Below are positions 43,396-52,345 of a DNA stretch of 64,000 nt, one piece after another. This stretch comes from Mesorhizobium sp. (GTDB taxonomy: Bacteria > Pseudomonadota > Alphaproteobacteria > Rhizobiales > Rhizobiaceae), in the NCBI RefSeq assembly GCF_023954305.1, contig NZ_JAMLIG010000001.1, positions 992,001-1,056,000 of the forward strand, written 5' to 3'. Position numbers and translations under genes: made by a program. The notes beneath the pieces were generated by a model, which was given only the letters and a program-made list of their open reading frames with translations, was not told where the DNA came from and searched no databases. The number at the start of each line of letters is the position of its first letter. Within the stretch, counting starts at the first letter, position 1.

Positions 43396-44187
43396 CTACG
43401 ACCGCCGGAACTCCGCCTTGCGCTTCTCCAGAAAGGCGGCGACGCCCTCGCGGTAGTCGTCGGACCAGCCCGCCTCGCGCTGGAAGCCGCGCTCCATGTC
43501 GAGCTGCTCGTCCAGCGAGTTCGTCGATGCGGCGTGGATCAGCTGCTTGGTCAGCGCGTAGGCGGTGGCGGGCCCGTTGGCGAAATGCCGGGCGAGCGCT
43601 TCCGCCTGCCCCTGCAGCTCGCCGTCGTCGACGCATTTCCAGATCAGCCCCCAGTCGGCCGCTGTCTGCGCCGGCAGCGGTTCGGCGGTCAGCGCCAGCG
43701 CCTTGGCGCGCGCCTCGCCGAGATGCCTGGTCAGCCACCAGGTGCCGCCGGCGTCCGGCACCAGCCCGATCTTCGAGAAGGCCTGGATAAACGTGGCCGA
43801 ACGCGCGGCGATGACGATGTCGGCGGCGAGCGCGATGTTGGCGCCGGCGCCGGCGGCCACGCCGTTCACCGCGCAGATGATCGGCTTGGCCAGCGCGCGC
43901 ATCTGGCGGATCAGCGGATTGTAATAGGTCTCCAGCGTCAGGCCGAGATCGGGCCGGGGTCCGCCCAGGGTCGGATCGCGGTCGGACAGGTCCTGTCCCG
44001 CGCAGAAGCCGCGGCCGGCTCCGGTCAGGATCACCGCGCGGCAGTCGGGGTGGGCGGCGCAGTCCTCCAGCGCGGCGCGCAGCTTGAGGTGCTGCTCCTC
44101 GTTGAACGCGTTCAGCCGCTGCGGGCGGTTCAGCGTCACCCTGGCATAGCCATCGAACTTTTCGTGGAGGACGGCGTCGCTGGTCAT
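43396..44187 (-). CDS. paaG: Enoyl-CoA hydratase/isomerase, PaaG-like
   Basis: Crotonase-fold enzyme of 263 residues most similar to PaaG, which isomerises the epoxide of phenylacetyl-CoA to an oxepin in aerobic phenylacetate degradation. Visible features: RVTLNRPQRLNAFN start, GAGRGFCAGQDLSDRD (catalytic Asp and oxyanion region), NGVAAGAGANIALAADIV and the FSKIGLVPDAGGTWWL segment typical of PaaG. No other paa genes are in the window, so a more general hydratase role remains possible. Divergent from a Crp/Fnr regulator. Confidence 0.8.
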   Translation of the reverse strand: MTSDAVLHEKFDGYARVTLNRPQRLNAFNEEQHLKLRAALEDCAAHPDCRAVILTGAGRGFCAGQDLSDRDPTLGGPRPDLGLTLETYYNPLIRQMRALAKPIICAVNGVAAGAGANIALAADIVIAARSATFIQAFSKIGLVPDAGGTWWLTRHLGEARAKALALTAEPLPAQTAADWGLIWKCVDDGELQGQAEALARHFANGPATAYALTKQLIHAASTNSLDEQLDMERGFQREAGWSDDYREGVAAFLEKRKAEFRRS

Positions 44188-44294
44188 CCTGACTTCCTTG
44201 GGTTAGTTTTCTTCCGGGGACTTCATCGCATGCCGGCCAGACACATTCAAATTGCCGAAGCGCACGCTTCGGATGTTCACATCGGTGAATTCCG

Positions 44295-44990
44295 ATGAAG
44301 CGGCGCGTGATGCCGCACCTGCGCCCGCCGCAGGGCGGCCAGCTGTCGCCGGATCTGTTCATGACCCTGTTCGCAGGGCATCCGATCGAACGCTGGGCGG
44401 ACGGCGACGAGCTGTTCCTGCAGGACGATCCGCCGGACCGAGTGTTCGGCATCGTTTCCGGGGCCGTCGAGATCTCGCTCTATTCCCCCGACGGGCGCAA
44501 GATCGTCGCCAATATGGAAATGCCGAACAGTCTGGTCGGCGAGATCGGCGCGCTCGACGGCGGCACGCGCACGGCCACCGCGACCTGCGTGGGAGACTGC
44601 GAGATCTACTCGATCCCTCGCGCCCAGTTTCTCGAGCGGGTGACGCGTATTCCGTCGCTCTCGGCCGCCATGATCGCGCTGCTATGCAAGCGCATCCGGT
44701 GGATCAACGGCGAATTCGGCGATCAGGTGATGCTGAAGGTCGATGCCCGGCTTGCCAAGCGGCTGCTGTTCATGTCGTCGGGCTTTGCCGATGGCGACGG
44801 CTGGGTGGCCATCTCGCAGTCGGACCTGGCGGATTTCCTCGGGGCGACGCGGGAGTCGGTCAACAAGAACCTCAAACAATGGCGCGAAGCCCGTATCATC
44901 GACATCCGGCGCGGCGGCATCCGGATCCTCGACGAGACCCGGCTGCGCGCCAGTGCCGGACTGCCGCCCGCCGACGAACATGATCAATAG
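44295..44990 (+). CDS. Crp/Fnr family transcriptional regulator
   Basis: A 231-residue regulator with an N-terminal cyclic-nucleotide-binding-like beta-roll (about 20-140; FLQDDPPDRVFGIVSGAVEI, then GEIGALDGGTRTATATC) and a C-terminal winged helix (about 165-215; ISQSDLADFLGATRESVNKN). No N-terminal Cys cluster, so it is not a classical Fnr oxygen sensor. The convergent neighbour encodes a class III nucleotide cyclase, which makes cNMP sensing plausible but unproven. Confidence 0.87.
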   Translation: MKRRVMPHLRPPQGGQLSPDLFMTLFAGHPIERWADGDELFLQDDPPDRVFGIVSGAVEISLYSPDGRKIVANMEMPNSLVGEIGALDGGTRTATATCVGDCEIYSIPRAQFLERVTRIPSLSAAMIALLCKRIRWINGEFGDQVMLKVDARLAKRLLFMSSGFADGDGWVAISQSDLADFLGATRESVNKNLKQWREARIIDIRRGGIRILDETRLRASAGLPPADEHDQ

Positions 44991-44995
44991 AGCGC

Positions 44996-46804
44996 CTATT
45001 GGACAGGAGCGGCCAGTTTCTCCTCGGCCGCCTGGAAATTGCCGATCAGGAACCGGTTGAGCGCCGGATCGACATAGGGAACCAGCTCGGCGCGGCGCAT
45101 CCTGAACCCGGGATGGCGCAGCCTGAAAGCGGTGAGATCGGCGGCGGCTTCCGCCTCCCGGCCTGCGCGGAACAGCGATCCCACCCGGATCAGCCCGGAA
45201 TACCAATAGGCGGGGGATAGTTCGAGCGACGCCTTCCCGGCCTCCGCCGAGGCCTCGAAATCGCCGACGAAGGCATAGGCCGCGGCGAGCTCGCCGAGAT
45301 TGTGGAAGCGGTAGAGATCGAAGGGGCTGAGCTTCTCGGCCTGAAGATGGGAGGGGATGGCCTTGGTCGCCTCGCCCAGCAGGTTGTGGGCGCTGCCCTT
45401 GGCGGAATGGGCGAAGGAAAAGCTGGGATTGATGGCAAGCGCCGCGTCCAGGTGCTTGAGCGCCGCTCCGGGCCGGCCGCGCATGATGTCAGCGATGCCG
45501 AGATAGCAGTGCGGACGCGCGTCGTGCGGATCGATCGCCAGCGCCTTCCTCGCATAGGCAACCACCTGCACGAGGTCGGCTTCATAGTCGTGCGGCGCGC
45601 CGAACCGCAGCCACGAGCGCCAGAAATACCACCAGGCCAGTTCGTTGAGCGCGCTGGTCGAATTGGGCGAGCGGTCGAGCGCGCGCTCGAAGAAGCCGAG
45701 CGCCAGTTCGGTGTCGTCGTGGGTGCGGCGCCCCATATGCCAGCGCCCGCGCCTGATAAGCTGCCAAGTGTCCATGCTTTCGACCGGCAGGCGGAAGGAG
45801 CGCTCCTGCTCGACGCGGTCGACCTCCTTGGCCAGCGCCACGACGATCTCGCCGCCGATCTCGTCCGGAATCGAGGGCACCCCCGCCACATCGGCATCGA
45901 ACGTGCCCGCCCAGATCGTGCTTGCCTCGACGGCATCCTCAAGCATGGCCTTGACCCTGATCGAGGGGCCGGCGACCGAGACCGTACCGGACACGACATA
46001 GCGCGCGCCAAGCGCCAGGCCCGCGATCGCGGCCTGTGCGCCGTTGCGGAACTGGAAGCTCGAGCTGCGCGAGATCACCGGCAGCCAGCGCACGTTCGAC
46101 AGGCCGATGATGATATCGTCGGCAAGGCCGTCGGCCATGGCTTCCGCATCGGTACCCGGTCCGGCCGCGCGGAACGGCAATACCGCCAGCGCGGGAGGCC
46201 CGGGCGGCATTCCGGAAAAACGGGAGGGGTCGGCGCGGGGCGAGACAGGAGCTTCGGGTTCCAGGCTCCTCGCTCCCGTTCCCGACAGAACCAGGTAGCT
46301 GCGCACCGGGTAAAGGATGTTCTTGAACCGCTTTTCGCCCATGTCGCTGCAGCGTGCGATCGAGAGCCGCTGGATATGGTTGAATGTCGTCTCGGAAATG
46401 ACGATGCCGCTTTCGGGAGCCGATTCCTGCAGCCGCGCCGCGATGTTCACGTCGTCGCCGTAACGGTTGGCGTCGCGCACGATCACGTCGCCGGTGTTGA
46501 TCCCCACACGGAACGCCATGCGCGCCCCCTCGGACGCGCCGGTATTGAGCTCGACGATACGCCGCTGAAACGCCAGCGCAGCGAGCAGCGCCTGAGCCGG
46601 CAGGCCGAACTCGGCCATGAAACTGTCGCCCGCCGCGCCGAAGATCTCGCCGCCATGGGCGCGGCAGGTCTCGCGGATGACCGCCGCGCGCTCCTCGAAC
46701 GCCCTCACCGCCGCATCGGCATTGCGGCCGATGGCTCGGGAGAAGCCGACGGCATCCACGGAAATGATCGTCGCCAGCTGACGTGTGAACTGCACGTCAG
46801 ACAT
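44996..46804 (-). CDS. Class III adenylate/guanylate cyclase with TolB-like and TPR domains
   Basis: Cytoplasmic signalling protein of 602 residues. The cyclase domain (about 8-190) keeps the metal-binding Asp in ISVDAVGFS and in GAAGDSFMAEF and the Asn/Arg pair of DDVNIAARLQ, so it looks catalytically competent. A TolB/FlgO-like domain follows (about 205-320; LAVLPFRAAGPGTDAEAMAD), then TPR repeats to the end. This architecture is common and expanded in rhizobia. It ends five bases from the Crp/Fnr gene stop, in convergent orientation. Confidence 0.87.
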   Translation of the reverse strand: MSDVQFTRQLATIISVDAVGFSRAIGRNADAAVRAFEERAAVIRETCRAHGGEIFGAAGDSFMAEFGLPAQALLAALAFQRRIVELNTGASEGARMAFRVGINTGDVIVRDANRYGDDVNIAARLQESAPESGIVISETTFNHIQRLSIARCSDMGEKRFKNILYPVRSYLVLSGTGARSLEPEAPVSPRADPSRFSGMPPGPPALAVLPFRAAGPGTDAEAMADGLADDIIIGLSNVRWLPVISRSSSFQFRNGAQAAIAGLALGARYVVSGTVSVAGPSIRVKAMLEDAVEASTIWAGTFDADVAGVPSIPDEIGGEIVVALAKEVDRVEQERSFRLPVESMDTWQLIRRGRWHMGRRTHDDTELALGFFERALDRSPNSTSALNELAWWYFWRSWLRFGAPHDYEADLVQVVAYARKALAIDPHDARPHCYLGIADIMRGRPGAALKHLDAALAINPSFSFAHSAKGSAHNLLGEATKAIPSHLQAEKLSPFDLYRFHNLGELAAAYAFVGDFEASAEAGKASLELSPAYWYSGLIRVGSLFRAGREAEAAADLTAFRLRHPGFRMRRAELVPYVDPALNRFLIGNFQAAEEKLAAPVQ

Positions 46805-47023
46805 CTGAATGCCGCTTCAATATCATGCCCCAACGTTCAGAGCACTGCCTTGCGGAGTGTCCGGATCGACGTGCCGCGGGTTCGTTCCCGTCTGTGTTCC
46901 ACCGGCCGCTGGGTCGCGCTTTGTCTCATCACAAAACCTCGACTGACTGACATGTTATGCGAGGTTTCCACCCACGGCAACCGGACGATCGTATGAAAGG
47001 GCGGAATTGGAGCGGAGCCGTCG

Positions 47024-48178
47024 CTACTCGAAAACGATCGAAGGACCCGAGGCCGAGGCCGTCTCGGCGCGCATGCGATCTTTCACCCTCGCCGCGACAT
47101 CGCGGTAGACTCCGGCGATCGGACCCGTCGGATCGGCGACCACGACGGGCGTTCCGGCATCGGAATTCTCGCGGATGGCCATCTCGATCGGCACCTCGCC
47201 GAGGAAAGCGACGCCGAGCCGCTCCGCCTCCTTGCGGGCGCCGCCATGGCCGAAAATGTCGTAGCGCTTACCCGTGTCTGGAGCGATGAAGTAGCTCATG
47301 TTCTCGATGATGCCGAGCAGCGGCACGTCGACCTTCCTGAACATGTTGAGGCCCTTGCGCGCGTCGATGAGCGCAAGATCCTGCGGCGTCGAGACGATGA
47401 CGGCGCCGGCAAGCGGCACCTGCTGGGCCATCGTCAGCTGCGCGTCGCCGGTGCCGGGAGGCATGTCGACGACGAGCACGTCGAGCGCACCCCACTCGAC
47501 CTCGCGCAGCATCTGGGTCAGCGCCGACATCACCATCGGTCCGCGCCAGATCATCGGCGTCTCCTCCTCGACGAGGAAGCCCATGGACATCACCTTGAGG
47601 CCGTATTTCTCCATCGGCTTCAGGATCTTGCCGTCGATGGTGGTGGGCTTGCCCTTGATGCCCAGGAGCTTCGGCATGGAGGGGCCGTAAATGTCGGCGT
47701 CGAGGATGCCGACCTTCAGCCCGAGCGCGGAAAGCCCGAGCGCGAGATTGACCGCGGTGGTGGACTTGCCGACGCCGCCCTTGCCGGAGGCGACGGCGAT
47801 GATGGCCTCGACGCCGGGCACGCCGCGCTTGCCTGACTGGGTGGAGGGAGGAGCCGCCGGCGGCGCGGGCCGGGCCGGCGCCGGGCGCGGGGGAACCGGA
47901 CGAGGCGGCGCAGCCTCCATGCCACCCCCCTTCTTCTCGGCTGTCAGCGCGACAACCGCGCCCGCCACGCCGGGGAGCGCCTTGACCGCGCGTTCGGCGG
48001 CGGAGCGCAGCGGCTGGAGTTCCTGGGCACGGGCGGCCGGCACGGTGATCGAGAAGAACACCTTGGCGTCGGCGATGAAGATCTCCGACACCAGCCCCAG
48101 CGAGACGATATCGCCCTCGAAGTCCGGCCCCTTGATGGTGCGGAGCTTCTCGAGGACTGTTTCCTTGGAAATGGCCAT
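47024..48178 (-). CDS. mrp: Mrp/ApbC-type P-loop ATPase (Fe-S cluster carrier family)
   Basis: Scaffold or carrier ATPase for Fe-S assembly in the cytoplasm. Residues 1-90 form a DUF59/MIP18 domain, about 85-118 a Pro/Ala-rich linker, and 131-140 the deviant Walker A SGKGGVGKST, followed by DADIYGPSMP and DMPPGTGDAQLT. The segment where Mrp proteins usually have a CxxC (ENMSYF-C-xx-C) reads IAPDTG here, so both cluster-binding Cys are absent. Length is 384 residues, full size. Confidence 0.9.
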   Translation of the reverse strand: MAISKETVLEKLRTIKGPDFEGDIVSLGLVSEIFIADAKVFFSITVPAARAQELQPLRSAAERAVKALPGVAGAVVALTAEKKGGGMEAAPPRPVPPRPAPARPAPPAAPPSTQSGKRGVPGVEAIIAVASGKGGVGKSTTAVNLALGLSALGLKVGILDADIYGPSMPKLLGIKGKPTTIDGKILKPMEKYGLKVMSMGFLVEEETPMIWRGPMVMSALTQMLREVEWGALDVLVVDMPPGTGDAQLTMAQQVPLAGAVIVSTPQDLALIDARKGLNMFRKVDVPLLGIIENMSYFIAPDTGKRYDIFGHGGARKEAERLGVAFLGEVPIEMAIRENSDAGTPVVVADPTGPIAGVYRDVAARVKDRMRAETASASGPSIVFE

Positions 48179-48342
48179 GTCGGACTCGCAGGGTTTCGGT
48201 CGTGCCGCTCACATAGTGCAGATGGGGGCGCGAACCAAGCAGTCGGCCGCGCCGGGACTGGTCCACTTTGTCGCGCGCGAAGGCGTCGCCCGTGCGAGGC
48301 TTGCGCGGACGGCTCTAGAACGGACTTCGTGGGCGCACGTCC

Positions 48343-48421
48343 GGGGACAGTTTACTTTTTTCCGCAGAAGGGCGCGGCCCGTGCGAGGTTTGCGCGGGCG
48401 GAAAGAAAGTAAACTGTCCCC
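48343..48421. repeat. Palindromic repeat (family E) with GGGGACAGTTTACTTT ends
   Basis: Inverted ends GGGGACAGTTTACTTTTT and AAAGAAAGTAAACTGTCCCC enclose about 40 bases. A second copy lies at 51252-51330. The inner part contains CCCGTGCGAGGTTTGCGC, which is repeated directly at about 48289-48312. It lies between mrp and a hypothetical gene. Confidence 0.8.
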
Positions 48422-48430
48422 TGAGGATCT

Positions 48431-49075
48431 CTACGACGTGTCGCGGAACTCGGGTGGCGAGAAGACTGCGTTTCGAAGCCTACGGGCGAAGGCATCGAGC
48501 CCGTGGAGCGGGTTGACCTCGTCACCGGCCTCGTCCACTGCCTGATCCTGCCGCCAGACCGACACGCGCCGGAGGTATGCGGCGATGCCGCTGATGACCG
48601 CCGCCAGAGCGCGCAGCGAGGCGGCGATGTCGAGCGCGTCGGCCGGCCCGGTGCCGTAGCGGACATTGGGCAGAGCGGGCGACCAGAGCCGGCCGGCCCT
48701 ATTCCATGTCGAGCCGGCGACGTAGTCGCGGGCGATCAGGTCGGCCTGCCGGGCGGCCCACAGCACGCTGAAGCGAACCCAGGGGCTGTCGCCGGCAGCC
48801 CGCTCTGCGAGGGCGGCGAGCGCAAGCAGGGTCGAGACGATGCTGCAAAGCACCTCCTGTCCCCTTCCTGTCTTCGCCCTTCCCCTCACCGCCCGCTCCT
48901 TTGCGTCGCACCGGGCCCATGATGCGGCAGGGCGAAAAGGGCGTGGATGAAAAAAGTGAATGGTGACTGGTGAATGGTGAATGGGAACAAGAGGTTGGCG
49001 GCGAAAGAATTTTTTCGCCGGGGGCGATCGATGCACAGGGGAGGCACTCAAGCCTGACCGTGCAAGCCGGCGCAA
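48431..49075 (-). CDS. Hypothetical protein, start uncertain
   Basis: The minus-strand frame is open for 214 codons. The C-terminal 140 residues look like a genuine protein: a hydrophobic helix (IVSTLLALAALAERAAG), then ARQADLIARDYVAGSTW and VRYGTGPADALDIAASLRAL. Related short proteins exist in rhizobia, from memory. The first 70 residues have no coding character and run towards the repeat-rich area, so the true start is probably near 48860. Function unknown. Confidence 0.45.
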   Translation of the reverse strand: MRRLARSGLSASPVHRSPPAKKFFRRQPLVPIHHSPVTIHFFHPRPFRPAASWARCDAKERAVRGRAKTGRGQEVLCSIVSTLLALAALAERAAGDSPWVRFSVLWAARQADLIARDYVAGSTWNRAGRLWSPALPNVRYGTGPADALDIAASLRALAAVISGIAAYLRRVSVWRQDQAVDEAGDEVNPLHGLDAFARRLRNAVFSPPEFRDTS

Positions 49076-49091
49076 GCCGCCCGCGCGCCGT

Positions 49092-49230
49092 CATCCCGGC
49101 GGCCGGAGGCCAGCCGGGAACCATTGATCGCCGGCAACTGGGCACTGCCGGAAATGCCGCGGAGGCAGGCGTTTCCTGCGTGTATCCGGAGAGAAGAATG
49201 GATACCGGCTGGCCTCCGGCCGGCGGGATG
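49092..49230. repeat. Inverted repeat pair (family I)
   Basis: CATCCCGGCGGCCGGAGGCC-type arm at 49092-49125 is inverted at 49197-49230 with about four differences in 34 bases. With the next repeat it fills most of the 480-base gap before the small secreted protein gene. Confidence 0.7.
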
Positions 49231-49301
49231 ACGATGCGGGGTGCGCGGGACAGGCGAGAGCGGGAGGGCGCATCCATGCTTCCGACGCCCTATGCCACTT
49301 C

Positions 49302-49429
49302 CGCCCCCTCCACCACTACGTGGTCCCCCTCCCCCGTAAACGGGGGAGGATAAGGGCGCGGCGGCGCGGCCGGCATATCCTCCCCTGCGAAGCGGGGGAG
49401 GGGGACCGCCGAAGGCGGTGGAGGGGGCG
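49302..49429. repeat. Palindromic MITE-like repeat (family G)
   Basis: Arms starting CGCCCCCTCCACCACTACG (49302) and ending GGTGGAGGGGGCG (49429) are inverted, each with an internal hairpin of the CCTCCCCCG/CGGGGGAGG type. Otherwise non-coding. Confidence 0.75.
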
Positions 49430-49558
49430 TCGGGCGGGGGAAATTGGGCCAAGGGGGGATGGACGACTGATCTCCACACCTCTATGCCGCTTGACCGCGA
49501 AGGCGAAGATCGCTCCGATTTCTCCGAAACGGCCCGCTGGCAATCGCGACGGCGGGCC

Positions 49559-49876
49559 TCACTGCTTCCGGACGAGACCCTTCACCTTACGCCCGTTCGG
49601 TCCGTAGTCGGCCAAGACCTCGCGGCAGAAGGCTCCCCTTTGCCCGGGCTCGATGTAGATCTGTGGGAGCATCCGGCTCCTGGTCTCGCCGCTTCCCTTG
49701 ATGCTGTTGCTGCTGAGAGCCAGGGTCGCGGTCAGGACCTCTTCGTAGCGCTTTGCGTTCAGCGCCAGGGTCGGACATTCCTTGACATAGGCGGGGACGA
49801 ACTCGACGTCATTGAACGCACTCGCCGGACCTGTAGCCGCGGCGCCGACAAGCAGAAAGACGGCAAAGGCGCGCAT
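49559..49876 (-). CDS. Small secreted protein of unknown function
   Basis: A 105-residue protein with a clear signal peptide (MRAFAVFLLVGAAATGPASA). The mature part has two Cys (ECPTLALN and AFCREVLADYG) that could form a disulfide, and a basic tail. ATG 49876 is preferred to the frame start at 49915. It ends the group on the minus strand downstream of the deaminase gene. No family recognised. Confidence 0.65.
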   Translation of the reverse strand: MRAFAVFLLVGAAATGPASAFNDVEFVPAYVKECPTLALNAKRYEEVLTATLALSSNSIKGSGETRSRMLPQIYIEPGQRGAFCREVLADYGPNGRKVKGLVRKQ

Positions 49877-49927
49877 GGCGCCACGGTAGTCCTTATCCTG
49901 CCGCGCCGCAATCAAAGTTCCCTAACG

Positions 49928-51220
49928 TCAATCGTCCCGGCGCGGCGTCTGGTGCCGTCTGTTCACGCTGGCCGGCCTCCCCGGCAGGTTCAGCGCCGTG
50001 TCGCGGCGCGGGCGCTCGGCCACGACCTTGCCGCGCGCCACGACCGCCAGCCGCTCCGCGCGCAGCCGCACGGCCTCGGTAGGGTTCCCCGCGTCAAGCA
50101 CGACGAGGCTGGCGCGCTTGCCCACCGCCAGGCCGTAGTGGTCGAGATGCATGATCGCGGCACTCTCCGTCGTCACCATGTCGAAGCATTTCGCCATCTC
50201 GGCCGGGTGCGACATCTGGGCGACGTGGAGGCCCATGAAGGCGACGTCGAGCATGTCGGCGGTGCCGAGCGAATACCAGGGGTCGAGGCAGCAGTCCTGG
50301 CCGAAGCCGACGCGGATGCCGAGCGCCAGCATTTCCTTCACGCGGGTGAGGCCGCGGCGCTTCGGGAACGTGTCGTGGCGGCCCTGCAGCATGATGTTGA
50401 TGAGCGGGTTGGGGATGGCGGAGACCTCAGCCTCCGCCATCAGCGGCAGGAGTTTGGAGACGTAGTAATTGTCCATCGAATGCATCGAGGTGAGGTGCGA
50501 GCCGGTGACGCGGCCTTGGAGACCCAGCCGCTGCGTTTCGTAGGCGAGCTGCTCGATATGGCGCGACAGCGGGTCGTCGGTCTCGTCGCAATGCATGTCG
50601 ACCAGCAGGCCGCGCTCGGCCGCGATCTCGCACAGGTCGGTGACGGAGCGGGTGCCGTCGGCCATGGTGCGCTCGAAATGCGGGATGCCGCCGACGACGT
50701 CGACGCCCATGTCGAGCGCACGAATGGTGTTGGCCCGCGCCGTCGGGTCGCGGTAGAGCCCGTCCTGCGGGAAGGCAACGAGCTGGAGATCGATATAGGG
50801 CGCGATCTCCTTCTTCACCTCGAGCAAGGCTTCGACGGCCAGCAGGCGGTCGTCGCAGGTGTCGACGTGGGTGCGGATGGCGAGCAGGCCCATCGACACC
50901 GCCCAATCGCAATAGGCCAGCGCCCTCTCCATCACCGCCTCATGCGTGAGGAGCGGCTTCAGCTCGCCCCACAGCGCGATGCCCTCCAGCAGCGTGCCGG
51001 ACGCGTTGACGCGCGGAATGCCGTAGCTGAGCGTCGCATCCATGTGGAAATGCGGATCGACGAAGGGCGGCGAGACGAGACAGTTTTCCGCGTCGACGAT
51101 GGGGGCGCCGTTCGTGGGAAGGTTCGGTGCGATGGCGGCGATGGTCTCGCCGGCAATGCCGATGTCGGCGCGGGTGCCGTCGGGGAGGATGCCGCCGCGG
51201 ACGAGGAGATCGAAGGTCAT
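49928..51220 (-). CDS. Cytosine deaminase (CodA) family amidohydrolase, candidate 5-methylcytosine deaminase
   Basis: Zinc/iron amidohydrolase of 430 residues closely similar to E. coli CodA: metal ligands H57 and H59 (PHFHMD), substrate Gln152 (FPQDG), H210 and catalytic E213 (HCDETDDP), H242 (GSHLTSMH), metal D309 and W315 (GQDCCLDPWY). The residue corresponding to CodA Asp314 is Cys310. Published work on CodA homologues used loss of Asp314 to find enzymes that deaminate 5-methylcytosine to thymine. The BMP-type nucleoside/nucleobase importer genes precede it on the same strand, so imported pyrimidine is the likely substrate. Final specificity is inferred. Confidence 0.85.
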   Translation of the reverse strand: MTFDLLVRGGILPDGTRADIGIAGETIAAIAPNLPTNGAPIVDAENCLVSPPFVDPHFHMDATLSYGIPRVNASGTLLEGIALWGELKPLLTHEAVMERALAYCDWAVSMGLLAIRTHVDTCDDRLLAVEALLEVKKEIAPYIDLQLVAFPQDGLYRDPTARANTIRALDMGVDVVGGIPHFERTMADGTRSVTDLCEIAAERGLLVDMHCDETDDPLSRHIEQLAYETQRLGLQGRVTGSHLTSMHSMDNYYVSKLLPLMAEAEVSAIPNPLINIMLQGRHDTFPKRRGLTRVKEMLALGIRVGFGQDCCLDPWYSLGTADMLDVAFMGLHVAQMSHPAEMAKCFDMVTTESAAIMHLDHYGLAVGKRASLVVLDAGNPTEAVRLRAERLAVVARGKVVAERPRRDTALNLPGRPASVNRRHQTPRRDD

Positions 51221-51251
51221 GGGCAGAAGTTCCTAGGCGAAGGGAGGCGCT

Positions 51252-51330
51252 GGGGACAGTTTACTTTCTTTCGGCAGAAAGGCTCCGCCCTCCGGAGGTG
51301 GGCGCGGGCCGAAAAAAGTAAACTGTCCCC
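51252..51330. repeat. Palindromic repeat (family E), second copy
   Basis: GGGGACAGTTTACTTTCTTT and AAAAAAGTAAACTGTCCCC form the ends; same family as 48343-48421. It fills the gap between the permease stop and the deaminase start. Confidence 0.8.
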
Positions 51331-51335
51331 GGTAC

Positions 51336-52280
51336 TCACCTTTCCCCCTTCTGATAGGGCACCATCAGCGCCTTGGGATAGGTGGCGCGGCGGGCGACGA
51401 GGACGAGGGCGAGGATGGACAGGAGATAGGGCAGCATCAGGAAGAGCTGGTAGGGCACAACTCCGCCGGTGACCTGTTGTAGGCGGACCTGATAGGCGTC
51501 GAAGGCGGCGAAGAGGATGGCGCCGAGGAGCGCCTTGCCGGGCCGCCAGGAGCCGAAGACGACCAGCGCGATGCAGATCCAGCCGCGGCCGTTGACCATT
51601 TCGAAGAAGAAGGAGTTGAAGGCCGACATCGTGAGGAAGGCGCCGCCGACGGCCATCAGCGCCGAGCCGACCATGACAGCGCCCATGCGGATCGCCGTGA
51701 CGGAGATGCCTTGCGCCTCGACGGCGGACGGGTTCTCGCCGGCGGCGCGGACGGCGAGGCCGAGCGGCGTGCGGTAGAGCGCCCAGCCGACGACCGCGAC
51801 CGTGACGTAGGCGAGATAGGTGAGCGGGGTCTGGGCGAAGAGCGCGGGGCCGATGAGCGGAATGTCGGAGAGAAGCGGGACCGGCAGCGGCTGGAAGGCC
51901 TCGATCTTCGGCGGCGAGGTGACCTCGGGCAATGCCAGACGGTAGGTGAAATAGGTGAGCGAGGTGGCGAGCAGCGTGACGCCGATGCCGACCACGTGCT
52001 GAGACAGGCCGAGCGGGACGGTGAGGGTCGAGTGAGCCAGGCCGAAGGCGGCACCGGTGAGGGCCGCGACCACGACGCCGGCCCAGAGGTCGCCGCCGGA
52101 ATAGACGGTGAACCAGCCGGCGAAGGCGCCGGCCACCATGATGCCCTCGATGCCGAGGTTCAGCACCCCTGCCCGCTCGCAGATCAGCTCGCCCATCGTG
52201 GCGAAGATCAGCGGCGAGGCGATGCGGATGGCGGCGACCCAGAAGGAGGTCTGCAGGAGGATGTCGAAGGCTTCGGTCAT
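51336..52280 (-). CDS. ABC transporter permease, nucleoside/BMP type (second permease)
   Basis: Inner-membrane subunit of 314 residues of the BPD_transp_2 family, as in purine/pyrimidine nucleoside importers. Typical stretches: ICERAGVLNLGIEGIMVAGA (near residue 28) and GRGWICIALVVFGSWRPGKA (near 240). ATG 52280 (MTEAFDILL) is used; the frame extends upstream into a palindromic repeat without support. Pairs with the permease encoded upstream. Confidence 0.9.
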   Translation of the reverse strand: MTEAFDILLQTSFWVAAIRIASPLIFATMGELICERAGVLNLGIEGIMVAGAFAGWFTVYSGGDLWAGVVVAALTGAAFGLAHSTLTVPLGLSQHVVGIGVTLLATSLTYFTYRLALPEVTSPPKIEAFQPLPVPLLSDIPLIGPALFAQTPLTYLAYVTVAVVGWALYRTPLGLAVRAAGENPSAVEAQGISVTAIRMGAVMVGSALMAVGGAFLTMSAFNSFFFEMVNGRGWICIALVVFGSWRPGKALLGAILFAAFDAYQVRLQQVTGGVVPYQLFLMLPYLLSILALVLVARRATYPKALMVPYQKGER

Positions 52281-52345
52281 GAGGTGGCTCTCAGATCGGA
52301 CGAGAAGCGCTTCCGCAGAGCTTTGCGGCGTGGAGCGGGGGCAAA

